64,000 nucleotides of DNA, taken from the NCBI RefSeq assembly GCF_030697925.1, contig NZ_JAUYOJ010000203.1, positions 1-64,000 on the forward strand, written 5' to 3'. The DNA is from Phenylobacterium sp. Lineage in GTDB: Bacteria > Pseudomonadota > Alphaproteobacteria > Caulobacterales > Caulobacteraceae. Position 1 is the first letter of the stretch. Each line of letters starts with the position of its first letter. The translations under genes and the position numbers were made by a program. The notes under the pieces are model-generated. The model saw only the letters and a list, made by a program, of their open reading frames with translations, searched no databases and was not told the DNA's origin. Of this stretch, positions 43,449 to 52,514 are shown in pieces.

Positions 43449-46421
43449 CTATCCGTGGGCGGGCTTCGCCGGACGTCGGGACGATGTCGCTTCCGTGGCG
43501 AGACCTTCTTGTCTGAACGCGCGCACGATCTCGTCGATGACTGAACTCCAGTCACCAGACGCGGTCTGACGGAACAGCCGCACCGATGGATACCAAGGGG
43601 AATCCACCCGGTTCCGCTGCCAGCGCCAGTCCGTGCGGATCGCCGGCAACATCACCCAGCATGGCTTGCCGAGCGCGCCGGCAAGGTGAGCCACTGCGGT
43701 GTCGACCGAGATCACGAGGTCGAGTTGTTCGATAATCGCAGCCGTATCGGCAAAGTCCCCAAGCGGGACCTGAAGGTCGATGAGGGGGCACCCGAGGTCG
43801 GCCAGGGGCTGGAACACATCGCGAGATGGCAGGGAGCGGTGAACATCGTTCTTATGGCTCGGACTGCCCCGCCATACGAGGCCGATGCCGCCTTTCGACG
43901 CGTAGCCCGCCCACTTGGCGCGTCGGTCGTCGGGCGCAACCAGGTACGGAGCCGCCGGGATCGTCGAAGAACTTAGCCATCGCGGGATCGACATTGGCAG
44001 GGTCCAATAGTCGAAGGGCGGCATGGTCATGCTGGTGGCGAGAGCCTCAACCCGTACACCCAAGCCTGCGAAGAGGTCGACCAAGTCGGGAGCGCATACC
44101 AGCGTTACATCAGCGCCTTGCGCCTGCAGCAGCGGCGCGTACCGGGCAAACTGAATCTGATCGCCGAAGCCCTGTTCTGGCCATATCAATAGAGACTTGC
44201 CGATCAAGGACTCGCCGGACCATTCCGGAAGGTCAAGGCGCATTACGCCTTGATTGGGCACATCCTTGCGCGCCTCGTAATAGGTCCAACCTCGTTCAAA
44301 ATCACCGAGGCCGAGGTAGAGATAGCCAAGGCTCAGCCGCGCCGGATGGTAGCTTGAATCCAGTCGTAGCGCGGCTTGCAACGCGCTTTCAGCTTCATCG
44401 ATCCGCTGCGCGAGATGGTAGATCGTACCCAGATGATAGTACGCAACGGCGTACGGCTTGAGCTCCAGGGATTTTTGGAACGCCGCCTCCGACTCATCCA
44501 GGCGTCCACGGTCCTTCAGCACCTGCCCCAGATTCAGATGGGCCTCAGCAGATAGGGGCGCGCGCGCGATGATCGCGCGCCACTGGGCTTCGGCCGCTTC
44601 GAGATCACCTCGCCGCAGATGCGCCGCGGCAATGCGGAATTCGTCCATGAGGTTAGCCGTCGAGGGCGCAGAACCGGCGACCGAGCCCTCCTGCCTCTCC
44701 AAGGTTTGACTCATCGACGACGCGACCCCGGCCGCGTCCGATCCCATACGCTGCGTTCCAGCCCGCCAGTCCAGCAAGCCGAGCTTGCACATCCAGCAAA
44801 GGCCCAGGGCGACGACCTGGTGGCGCGCCGCGGCCACGCCCTGAAGGATTTCGCCGACCGACAGCTCACCGCGCTCGAAGAGGACTCCCAACACTGCGGA
44901 ACATTCCTCCCGCGTGGCCCGCCATGCCGCCCCAAACTCATCAAGGCCGAGCGGCTCGCGAGCCTCAAGGTCGCCGGCTGACGCGCCGGGAGCGAGCGAC
45001 AACCTGGTGGTGGTCCTCAAAATCTCCGTCGCGAACCCAGCGAAGCTCTCGAACGGATCCTTTTTCACGGGATTGAAGCGATGCTTCACTAGGCCGGTCG
45101 TGGCGGTTCGACGGATTTCGCCGAGCTCCCCGAGCAACGCTTCAAGTTGCCCAACCACCACAGGCCAATCGAACATGGCGCGCACCCGCTTGCGGCCAGC
45201 AGCGCCCATGTTAGCGCGCAGGGTTGGTGATCGGATGAGGCTGGCCAGACGCTGCGCCGCATCCCCGACATGCACCGCCGTATGTTGAGCTACCACGCCC
45301 ACATAGGTCTGATAAGATAGGCTTCCTGACAAATGCTGGTTGATCAAGGATCGGCCCGCGCCGAACGGCCCGCCGAGCGTTCTGATAAGGAACCCCTCCT
45401 CGCCGTCACGGACGGTAGAGCGATAGCCATCCCAATCACTGACCACGACCGGAAGCCCCGCGGCCATGGCTTCAAGCGGCGTGATCCCAAACGTCTCCTG
45501 GATATTGTCGACCAAGGACAGGAAGATGTCGGAGGCCGCCCACATAGCCCCGAGGCGGGCCTTATCGTTTCCGTCCAGGAAGTGCACCGCGAGCGAGGGC
45601 GCACATGCCTGGGCTGCTTCTTCATACAATTTCCGATCGCGCGCCTCATCGGGGAACCATCCGACCATCACAAAATGCAGGCGGGCGCCGGTGTCGCGGG
45701 CGGCCTCCTCCAGCGCACGGAACATCGGTTGGGGGAAGGCCTTCTCGAAGAAGGAAAGCCGCCCCACCCAGAGCACCAGGATATCGTTGTCCTCGATCCC
45801 GAGCTCAGCGCGTGTCGATTTCCGAACGCCAGGGCGATCGGCCAGCGCCTCCAGGATTGCCGCCTCAACGCCCAACGGGAGGAGGGGGAGGTGGGGTTTG
45901 GGACCCGTCTTGCCGCCGAAGCGGTCGGCGAGATAGTCGGCCCACTCGTCGAACATCGCGCCCATCGCCCGCTGCACGCTGGGCGAGGTGCAGATCACGG
46001 CGTCCCATGGCTGCACAGGCGATATCAAGGCCGTGGAGATGATCTGACGCATGGCCGGGGGAGCGATTGTGTGGACAACGCCCAGCAAGCTGTAGGCCTG
46101 GTCCAGCCCCGCGGAGCGTCGCAGCCAAGCCATGTCGGCCAGGTCGGGATGCCCCCGTAGCAGCGCGCCGGCCTCGACGGCCGGCGCCTGGTCCAGGATG
46201 TTCGCGACGCCGACCTTGGGCCGCGCCGCTGCGCCGTGCAGGAGCCCGTCGCTGAGGGTCTGGACCGAGATATCAACCCCCGTCAGGAAATCGACGTGGT
46301 CGAAGCTGCCGTGCCGTACGATGGCTCGGAAGAGCTCGACGTTGGCGACATCCTTCCCAAAAGGATTGTGGCGGGCCTCGACGCCGCCTGTCGGATGATA
46401 GAGTGCAATACGGCTGGACAA
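43449..46421 (-). CDS. Trimodular protein: GT4 glycosyltransferase, TPR and GT9-like domain
   Basis: 990 residues. Residues ~1-430 are a GT4 module with 'DNDILVLWVGRLSFFEKAFPQPMFRAL' and 'ETFGITPLEAMAAGLPVVVSDWDGYRSTV'. A linker (about 450-570) looks helical, possibly winged-helix. About 600-710 are TPRs ('AEAHLNLGQVLKDRGRLDESEAAFQKSLELKP'). About 730-965 is a GT9-like domain with 'LLIWPEQGFGDQIQFARYAPLL' and 'DLVISVDTAVAHLAGALGKPCWVMLP'. TPR+GT9 proteins are common, but fusion to GT4 is not. It may couple two transfers. It ends 8 bp from the esterase remnant and starts next to an 18-bp palindrome region. Confidence 0.82.
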   Translation of the reverse strand: MSSRIALYHPTGGVEARHNPFGKDVANVELFRAIVRHGSFDHVDFLTGVDISVQTLSDGLLHGAAARPKVGVANILDQAPAVEAGALLRGHPDLADMAWLRRSAGLDQAYSLLGVVHTIAPPAMRQIISTALISPVQPWDAVICTSPSVQRAMGAMFDEWADYLADRFGGKTGPKPHLPLLPLGVEAAILEALADRPGVRKSTRAELGIEDNDILVLWVGRLSFFEKAFPQPMFRALEEAARDTGARLHFVMVGWFPDEARDRKLYEEAAQACAPSLAVHFLDGNDKARLGAMWAASDIFLSLVDNIQETFGITPLEAMAAGLPVVVSDWDGYRSTVRDGEEGFLIRTLGGPFGAGRSLINQHLSGSLSYQTYVGVVAQHTAVHVGDAAQRLASLIRSPTLRANMGAAGRKRVRAMFDWPVVVGQLEALLGELGEIRRTATTGLVKHRFNPVKKDPFESFAGFATEILRTTTRLSLAPGASAGDLEAREPLGLDEFGAAWRATREECSAVLGVLFERGELSVGEILQGVAAARHQVVALGLCWMCKLGLLDWRAGTQRMGSDAAGVASSMSQTLERQEGSVAGSAPSTANLMDEFRIAAAHLRRGDLEAAEAQWRAIIARAPLSAEAHLNLGQVLKDRGRLDESEAAFQKSLELKPYAVAYYHLGTIYHLAQRIDEAESALQAALRLDSSYHPARLSLGYLYLGLGDFERGWTYYEARKDVPNQGVMRLDLPEWSGESLIGKSLLIWPEQGFGDQIQFARYAPLLQAQGADVTLVCAPDLVDLFAGLGVRVEALATSMTMPPFDYWTLPMSIPRWLSSSTIPAAPYLVAPDDRRAKWAGYASKGGIGLVWRGSPSHKNDVHRSLPSRDVFQPLADLGCPLIDLQVPLGDFADTAAIIEQLDLVISVDTAVAHLAGALGKPCWVMLPAIRTDWRWQRNRVDSPWYPSVRLFRQTASGDWSSVIDEIVRAFRQEGLATEATSSRRPAKPAHG

Positions 46422-46580
46422 TGGACCTCACGGGGATTGCAGGCGAACAGCCTCGATAGCTGAGATCGCACCTGCCTCGCAGGCACTTCTCTAAACCAGC
46501 TCCGTCGCCGTTGCGCTTTTTCCGCAAGAGGAGGCCCACAGGCCTCAGCGCAGCCACGATCTTCCTGCGACTGGTGTCTT

Positions 46581-46598
46581 GCCACGGCGCGCCGTGGC
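46581..46598. promoter_or_regulatory. 18-bp perfect palindrome in a divergent promoter region
   Basis: GCCACGGCG followed directly by CGCCGTGGC is a perfect 18-bp palindrome in the 232-bp gap between the divergent trimodular transferase gene and the small gene at 46654. It could be a dimeric-repressor operator; no regulator is identified. Confidence 0.35.
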
Positions 46599-46653
46599 GT
46601 CGAAATTCGTGCCGCGCCGCTCAACGCGACAGCTCGGCGATGGAGACCTTTGC

Positions 46654-47004
46654 ATGACCGTCCCAGCCACCCTCGTCAGCTACATCAAGCTGATACGGGC
46701 CGAGGTCCGCTATGCCGATCCATCGCGTCATGCCGTGGCGGGCAACGTCATGTCCCATCTCGAATCAATCCGGGCCTGCGCGGACCTTACGCCCGAGATG
46801 GCGCGAGAAATCTCGCAAGTGCTGGAAGAGGTCTCACGATTGGATTCGGCCATGGACCGTGCGCCAGGGTTCCAGACCGATGCGATCGCAGACGCGAAGG
46901 GAAAGGTCGATGCCGCCATCGACGCCCTTGAACGGTCGCTGAGGTTCGCCCTGCCAACTGCTGAGGCACAAGCCCTTGGAATGGGATGGCAAACGGGCGC
47001 CTAG
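46654..47004 (+). CDS. Small hypothetical helical protein
   Basis: 116 residues from ATG 46654, preceded by GGAGA at 7-base spacing. The sequence is predicted mostly helical ('SYIKLIRAEVRYAD', 'MAREISQVLEEVSRLDSAMD', 'AKGKVDAAIDALERSLRFAL'), with no TM, signal or catalytic motif. No family is recognised. It is divergent from the trimodular glycosyltransferase gene and precedes the McrB-like fragment. An in-frame upstream start exists but lacks a ribosome-binding site. Confidence 0.55.
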   Translation: MTVPATLVSYIKLIRAEVRYADPSRHAVAGNVMSHLESIRACADLTPEMAREISQVLEEVSRLDSAMDRAPGFQTDAIADAKGKVDAAIDALERSLRFALPTAEAQALGMGWQTGA

Positions 47005-47218
47005 CACGTCTGGCGGCCATCTGCTGGCGTTCCGATGAGCCCCTTTGGAGGATGCACGCCAATCCTCAAGGTCCAGAGGCCTAGGAAACGCGGTGGCTTG
47101 GGAGCGCAATTCGGCGGCTCGTCCTTTTGCCGATCCCCCTGGAGCTGCTATCTCCAGGGGAAAGGGTCTGGGGCGGCGATCGGCGCCTGCCTTGAGGGCC
47201 ACCAGCCAACAGAGGCCT

Positions 47219-47746
47219 ATGGCGCGGCATCATCCCAAGCGGCCCAAACCGCCGGCTCGAGACGTCGCGGTCATCTTCCGCGACACGTGCCTGATCGGTG
47301 ATGGAAGCCTCTTTTCGGCGGGCCGGGCGCTCTGGACAAAGGCCCTCGCCGGCGAGCTGAGGCGACCAGTCCTGGACCATCCGGGCCAGGGATCGGGTGA
47401 CTTCGTCCCAGAGCTTGAGGCCCGGCTCTCCAACGCCTCGGCCGACGTCAAATGCCTGGCTGCGGAGATGCTCTGGAGTCTTCTCCGGACTCAATCGGCC
47501 CTCCCTGCGGCGCGCAAGCGCGAGGTCGTCACCACAGTCTGGGGCTGGGCTGGTGAAGCACTCGAAAAGGGCCACCCCCTGCTGGCCGACGCTGTGCTGG
47601 AGGGAACCGGCTCAGCTGGCCTGGTTCGAACCTCAGGCCAGTGGCAGGAGCTTGGCTACCTTGTCCAGCTGGTGGACACGCTGAAGGACATCCCCACCGC
47701 ATCGCGCGCCGCCCTCGTGCGTGATCCAAGGGTGTTCGGAGGCTGA
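47219..47746 (+). pseudogene. N-terminal fragment of an McrB-like restriction AAA+ ATPase
   Basis: 175 residues from ATG 47219 after AGAGG. The sequence 'VIFRDTCLIGDGSLFSAGRALWT', 'PGQGSGDFVPELEARLSNAS', 'CLAAEMLWSLLR', 'VVTTVWGWAGEALEKGHPLLADAVLEGTGSAG' and 'LVRDPRVFGG' follows, in order, the N-terminal region of large McrB-type AAA ATPases. In those proteins DPW-A/x-F continues into the ATPase core. Here a TGA ends the frame at exactly that point and no Walker motifs follow. It is therefore probably a decayed stump of a restriction gene. It could still be a short expressed protein. Confidence 0.55.
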
Positions 47747-48146
47747 CCCGATGACGGCTTGACCCCAACACGTGCTGCGCCTCGCGTCAGCATCCTCGGC
47801 GCCGCCCTGTTCACGCCCTCCGTCCGGCCAGGCCCCAACAGGCCCATGCCCACCACCACCAAGACGGCCGGCGTGGGCGTCTCCTCTGGCGGGACTCGCC
47901 AAATGGCGCCGTCGTCCTGGACGAGTCCGGATGGACAGCATATCGAGCCCAGGTGGACGCTGACCCGGGCCACCTCGTTTCCGCCCCCGACAGACAGGGC
48001 CTGATGTCCGCCAAGACCGCTGCGATAGAAACCCCAGGGCCGAAGGCCCGTCCACGCTCGCGGGCGTCCTCGCGATGCTGGCGCCGGGCGATGGGCTGGC
48101 CTGCGCCCAATAGCGGGCGTGGAAGGGGACGTTCCCCCGCCTGCTG
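47747..48146 (+). other. 400-bp stretch without a confident gene
   Basis: No credible start plus coding frame spans this gap. One plus-strand frame (about 47850-48000) reads through codon-like sequence ('LLWRDSPNGAVVLDESGWTA'), which may be a remnant of a protein end, but no family is recognised. The 3' part contains the leader of the glycosyltransferase at 48147 (GGGGACG upstream of its ATG). Confidence 0.4.
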
Positions 48147-50024
48147 ATGGACATCACCTTTACCATCGTCTCGCGGAACTACGCGGCCCAGGCGGCAAGC
48201 CTGATGGAGAGCCTGGCGGTCGCCGAGCCGCGGGCGGCGCGCATTGTCGTGACCACCGACGGGCCCATCACCTTCTCAGATCCCGCCATACGGGTGGTCG
48301 ACGCGGCGACCCTGGTGCCCGATTACGGCGTCATGTGCGCCTACTACGACGCCTTGGAGCTCAACACGGCGGTCAAGCCGCACGCCTTCCGCGCCCTGCT
48401 GGCGGAAGAGGGCGTGACCTCCGGCGCCTATCTTGATCCCGACATCTGGGTCTACCGGCCTCTCGACGAGGTGCGCGAGGGCCTGGCGCGCGCGCCCCTG
48501 GTCCTGACCCCACACATGACCCGGCCACTTGTCGGCGACGCCAATCCCAACGACCACGTCATCCTGACCTCGGGCGCCTACAACCTCGGCTTCATGGCCG
48601 CCCGCGCCGAGCCGCAGGTCGACGCCCTGCTGGCCTGGTGGGCGGAGAAGTGCCGGTTCGACTGCCGGGTCGACCCCGCGGCTGGCCTATTCACCGACCA
48701 GAAATGGATGGACCTGGCGCCAGGCCTTGTGAGCGACTTCGCCCTGCTGCGGACGCCGACGCTCAACCTCGCCTACTGGAACCTTCCGGGGCGCGAGCTC
48801 ACCCGGACACCGGAAGGTTGGCTTGTCGATGGACTGCCCCTGGGCTTCTTCCATTTCTCAGGATTCGATCCCGCCCATCCAGGCTTGCTCTCCAAGCACC
48901 AGGACCGGATGGCGGTGACGGCGGGTTCGCCCCTGGCGGAGCTGCTGGCGGACTACGCCAGGGCGCTGATGCGCAACGGCCACGAGCAGGCCGCGCAGGT
49001 CCCCTATGGCCACTGCGCCTTCCCGTCCGGTCAGGTCGCCACCTCCGCCCAGCGCCGCCGCCTGCTGGCCGCGGCCCGGATGGGCGAGGATTTCGGCGGC
49101 GGGCTGACCGCCGAGGCCGAGACCTGGCTTGCGGTGGAGCCCGGCAAGGGCGTCCGCGAGACCATCCCGCCCCCTGAAGGTCCCTGGCTGGCGCCATCTG
49201 GCGAGTTGGCCGCCTGGCTGATGGCCGGGCCCGCGACGCGGGCCATCGACGCCCTGCGGGCGGGGCGCAAGGACCTGCGCGACCGCTTCGCCTCCGATCC
49301 CGAAGGGCTGAAGGCCTGGCTGCTCGGGCCTGAATCGCTCGACGGCCGGTTCTCCGCCCGCCTGGTCCCGTTCGAGGCCTTGCAGCATCCCGACCTGCCG
49401 TTGCGCGCTGCGCGATATGCGGCGGGAGAGGCCACCCAGGCCAGGCTGCGCCTAGCGGCCTATGGCCTGGCCGACCGGGCCGGCTGGCCCGAGACCCTGG
49501 CGGCGCCGTTGCGCCGCCGTTTCGACACCCCGGTCCCCGAGCTCGCCCGCGGCCTGCCGTTCACGCGGCTGTTCCTGGAGATCTGGGAGAGCCGCGGCGA
49601 CCTGCAGAAGCTGTTCCCGCTGCTGGGCCTGCGCCAGCGGTTCGCCTTCCTGCGCTGGCTGATCGGCGGCGGACTGGCTGAGGCCGGCATAGACCTCGCC
49701 GCCTTGCCGCCGGCCGTGGACAGCCATCCGACGTGGGAGCTGGCCCGGCTGACCGTGCGCCGCGAACCTCCGCCCCTCGCCCGGCCGGCCGCCACCGGAA
49801 GGATCGGCCAACTGGTCGTGGTGGAGGCCTGGAGCGAGGGCTGCGCGGCCCGCGACGCCCTGGTGTTCGACGCCGGCGCCGGCCGCTTCCGCACCCCAGG
49901 CGGAGCGCCTGTCGCGCCGCCCGTCCTGGCCGAACGGGTGGTCTACAAGGTCCAGCCCGACCTGGTCGCCGGCGACGCCGTGGCCCTGCTGTCCAACGGG
50001 GTCACGTGGCGGGCCGCCTCATGA
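48147..50024 (+). CDS. Large GT8-like glycosyltransferase (paralogue B)
   Basis: 625 residues, closely related along its length to the gene at 37.6 kb. 'ITFTIVSRNYAAQAASLMESLA', 'YLDPDIWVYRPLDEV', 'YNLGFMAARAEPQVDALLAWW', 'FTDQKWMDLAPGL' and 'AYWNLPGREL' mark the catalytic domain. The middle region is shorter than in paralogue A (about 70 fewer residues near 330-400), while 'LRDRFASDPEGLKAWLLGPESLDGRFSA' and 'WESRGDLQKLFPL ... FLRWL' are kept. It probably adds a sugar to the same or a related glycan. It overlaps the next glycosyltransferase as ATGA. Confidence 0.82.
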   Translation: MDITFTIVSRNYAAQAASLMESLAVAEPRAARIVVTTDGPITFSDPAIRVVDAATLVPDYGVMCAYYDALELNTAVKPHAFRALLAEEGVTSGAYLDPDIWVYRPLDEVREGLARAPLVLTPHMTRPLVGDANPNDHVILTSGAYNLGFMAARAEPQVDALLAWWAEKCRFDCRVDPAAGLFTDQKWMDLAPGLVSDFALLRTPTLNLAYWNLPGRELTRTPEGWLVDGLPLGFFHFSGFDPAHPGLLSKHQDRMAVTAGSPLAELLADYARALMRNGHEQAAQVPYGHCAFPSGQVATSAQRRRLLAAARMGEDFGGGLTAEAETWLAVEPGKGVRETIPPPEGPWLAPSGELAAWLMAGPATRAIDALRAGRKDLRDRFASDPEGLKAWLLGPESLDGRFSARLVPFEALQHPDLPLRAARYAAGEATQARLRLAAYGLADRAGWPETLAAPLRRRFDTPVPELARGLPFTRLFLEIWESRGDLQKLFPLLGLRQRFAFLRWLIGGGLAEAGIDLAALPPAVDSHPTWELARLTVRREPPPLARPAATGRIGQLVVVEAWSEGCAARDALVFDAGAGRFRTPGGAPVAPPVLAERVVYKVQPDLVAGDAVALLSNGVTWRAAS

Positions 50025-51259
50025 GCCTGCTCACCGCCGTGCGCCGCCTGTGGCGGCAGATGACGCCCGAACCCGTGCGGCGCGCCATGCAGCCGATCCT
50101 GGGGCCAGCGCTGGAGGTCTATGTCCGCGGCCTGGCCCGCCGTCCACACGAGGCCCAGGCCTATGACGGGCCGATCCGGGTGGTGGGCGACTTCGGCGGT
50201 TCCTACGGCATATCGGCCTCGGCGCGGTTCGCCGTGCGCGCCTTCCAGGCCCTGGGCGTGCCGGTCGAGGCCGTGGACGTCTCAGGAGCCAAGCTCGACT
50301 GGATCGGCGCCGCCGACGCCGCCCGCGCGCCAGGTCCGTGGATCTTCCACATCAACGCCCCGGAGTTGCTGGCGGCCCTGGCCTATCTCGGTCCGAAGCA
50401 TGTGCTGGGTCCGCGGTTCGGCTACTGGGCCTGGGAACTGCCCAGGGCGCCGAAGCGCTGGCTAAGGGACGCACGACTGATAGACGAGGTCTGGGCGCCT
50501 AGCGACTACACCGCCCAAGCCCTGGCGGGCGCCAAGGCGCCGGTGCGGGTCGTGCCCCATCCGATCTTCCTTGAGGACTATCGCGACGTGGCGCCCCTGC
50601 CGCGGGAGCCTGGGTTCCTGGCGGTCACCCTGTTCGACTTCAACTCCTCGATGGCCCGCAAGAACCCTCAGGGCGTGATCGCCGCCTTCGCCCGCGCCTT
50701 CCCGGACGACCCGACCGCGCGGCTGGTGATCAAGACCCAGAACGGCGGCCTGTTTCCCGATCTGCTGGACGAACTGCGCCGCGCTGCGCCGGCCAATGTG
50801 GAGGTGCTGGACGCCGTCTGGCCCTATGCCCAGGTCAAGTCCCTGATCGCCTCGGCCGATGTGCTGATCTCGCTGCACCGGGCCGAGGGCTTCGGCCTGA
50901 CCATCGCCGAGGCCATGGCGCTCTCCGTGCCGGTGATCGCCACCGGCTGGTCGGGCAATACCGACTTCATGGACGAGGCCTGCGCCCTAGTCGTGCCATC
51001 CGCCCCAGTGGCGGTGGACGATCCGCAGGGAATCTACAAGGGCCAGGCCTGGGCCGATCCGGACATCGAGGCCGCCGCCCAGGCCCTGGTGCGGCTGCGC
51101 GCCGATCCGGTGCTGGCCAGCCACCTGCGTCAGGCGGGACGGCGACGGGTGGCCGAGCGGCTCTCGCCCCAGGCCTGGTTTGCGACCCTGCCCAACGATC
51201 TGCGCAAGGCGGCCATGGTCGCCGCCAGCCGCTCGCGGAAGGCTCAATCCGGCGCGTAG
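50021..51259 (+). CDS. GT4-family glycosyltransferase
   Basis: 412 residues from ATG 50021. The GT-B fold has 'VVGDFGGSYGISASARFAVRAF' near the N-terminus and the donor site 'SLHRAEGFGLTIAEAMALSVPVIATGWSGNTDFM' (about 285-318), the E-x7-E motif of GT4. 'FGYWAWELPRAPKRW' is typical of polysaccharide-cluster members. It is translationally coupled to paralogue B, so the two probably act in succession. Its 3' end overlaps the convergent MFS gene by 16 bp. Confidence 0.9.
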   Translation: MSLLTAVRRLWRQMTPEPVRRAMQPILGPALEVYVRGLARRPHEAQAYDGPIRVVGDFGGSYGISASARFAVRAFQALGVPVEAVDVSGAKLDWIGAADAARAPGPWIFHINAPELLAALAYLGPKHVLGPRFGYWAWELPRAPKRWLRDARLIDEVWAPSDYTAQALAGAKAPVRVVPHPIFLEDYRDVAPLPREPGFLAVTLFDFNSSMARKNPQGVIAAFARAFPDDPTARLVIKTQNGGLFPDLLDELRRAAPANVEVLDAVWPYAQVKSLIASADVLISLHRAEGFGLTIAEAMALSVPVIATGWSGNTDFMDEACALVVPSAPVAVDDPQGIYKGQAWADPDIEAAAQALVRLRADPVLASHLRQAGRRRVAERLSPQAWFATLPNDLRKAAMVAASRSRKAQSGA

Positions 51260-52443
51260 GGCTTACAGAACGTAGTGAGCGCGAAAACCCCCAGCGCGGT
51301 GACCATCGCGGCTGGAACCAGGGTCAGCAGCACCTGGTCGGGGCCGAAGCCCACGGCGCGCAGCTCGCCCGCGATCAACGGACCGGCGATGGAGCCCATC
51401 CGTCCGAAGGCGATGGCCGCGCCGGATCCCGCCGCGCGCACCCCTTCCGGATAATAGGTCGGGGCGAGCGCATAGAGGATATAGAGCCCGCCCACCACCG
51501 CGAAGCCCGCCGCCCCGGCCGCGGCGTACAGCGCGCCGATACCGGCGAACTGCGACAGGCCGTAGAGGGCCACGGCCAGGCCGGCGAAAACCGCCGTCAG
51601 CAGCCCGCGATAGCCGGTGCGGTCGGCGATCCAGCCCAGGATCAAGGCGCCCACGACGCTGCTGATGTTCATCCAAAACGAGGCCTGGGCCCCGTCCTGC
51701 GGGGTGAAGCCCTTGGCGACCATCAGGGTGGGCAGCCAGTTGAGCAGCAGATACGTGACCAGCAGGTCGAGGGCGAAGACCAGCCAGATCAGTGAAGTGG
51801 CCAGCGCCCGGTTCCCGCCGAACAGACCATGGACCAGTCGGCGGTCGACATGCCGGGCCTGGGCTGGACGTGTCTCGGGCAGGAAGACGAACACAACCGG
51901 GGCCAGCAGCAGCGGTAGGGCGCCGCCGATCAGGAAGATGGTCCGCCAGTCCACAGTCTCTCCGCCGAGCTGGGCCAGGAGGGCCACGGCCGATCCGCCG
52001 GCGGGCAGGCCGCAGAACATGCTGGTGGTGGTGAGCGCGCGCCGATTTTGCGGGCTGATCTCGGTGGCGATGGCCATCATGTTGGGCATGGCCCCGCCGA
52101 AGCCGAGGCCGGTGGCGAGCCTCGCCAGCACCAGGGCCTCGTAGCTGTGCGAAAGGGCGGTAGCGACGGAGAAGATCCCAAACAGCGCCACCGACACGGT
52201 GAGCACCGGACGGCGTCCGAACCGGTCGGCCGCCCATCCCCCGAAGAGGGCTCCCATGGCCAGGCCGAGCATGGCCGCGCTGCCGGCTAGGCCGAGCTGG
52301 CTGGGGTCGAGGCCCAGTTCCGGCGCCATGCGTGGTGCGGCGACCCCGAAGGCCTGGATATCGTAGCCCTCGAGGGCCGCGATGCTGAAGCAGATGGCGA
52401 CGATGAAGCCCGGGCCCAGTCGCCCGGCGGCCTTTGCGGTCAT
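51244..52443 (-). CDS. MFS transporter, aromatic-acid:H+ symporter-like (AAHS)
   Basis: 399 residues with 12 TM helices. TM1 has 'EGYDIQAFGVAAPRM', characteristic of AAHS transporters such as MhpT and PcaK. The loop 2-3 motif is 'GGWAADRFGRRPVL' and 'RLATGLGFGGAMPNMMAIATEISPQNRR' follows. It most likely imports an aromatic or small organic acid. There is no catabolic gene nearby and the substrate is unknown. It marks the end of the glycan island. Confidence 0.85.
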   Translation of the reverse strand: MTAKAAGRLGPGFIVAICFSIAALEGYDIQAFGVAAPRMAPELGLDPSQLGLAGSAAMLGLAMGALFGGWAADRFGRRPVLTVSVALFGIFSVATALSHSYEALVLARLATGLGFGGAMPNMMAIATEISPQNRRALTTTSMFCGLPAGGSAVALLAQLGGETVDWRTIFLIGGALPLLLAPVVFVFLPETRPAQARHVDRRLVHGLFGGNRALATSLIWLVFALDLLVTYLLLNWLPTLMVAKGFTPQDGAQASFWMNISSVVGALILGWIADRTGYRGLLTAVFAGLAVALYGLSQFAGIGALYAAAGAAGFAVVGGLYILYALAPTYYPEGVRAAGSGAAIAFGRMGSIAGPLIAGELRAVGFGPDQVLLTLVPAAMVTALGVFALTTFCKPYAPD

Positions 52444-52514
52444 GCTGATTCCCCGCCCCTCACGTGCGCATCTGACAGGGCCGAAACGCTCCGCGCCAGC
52501 ACAGATGTGGCGCC

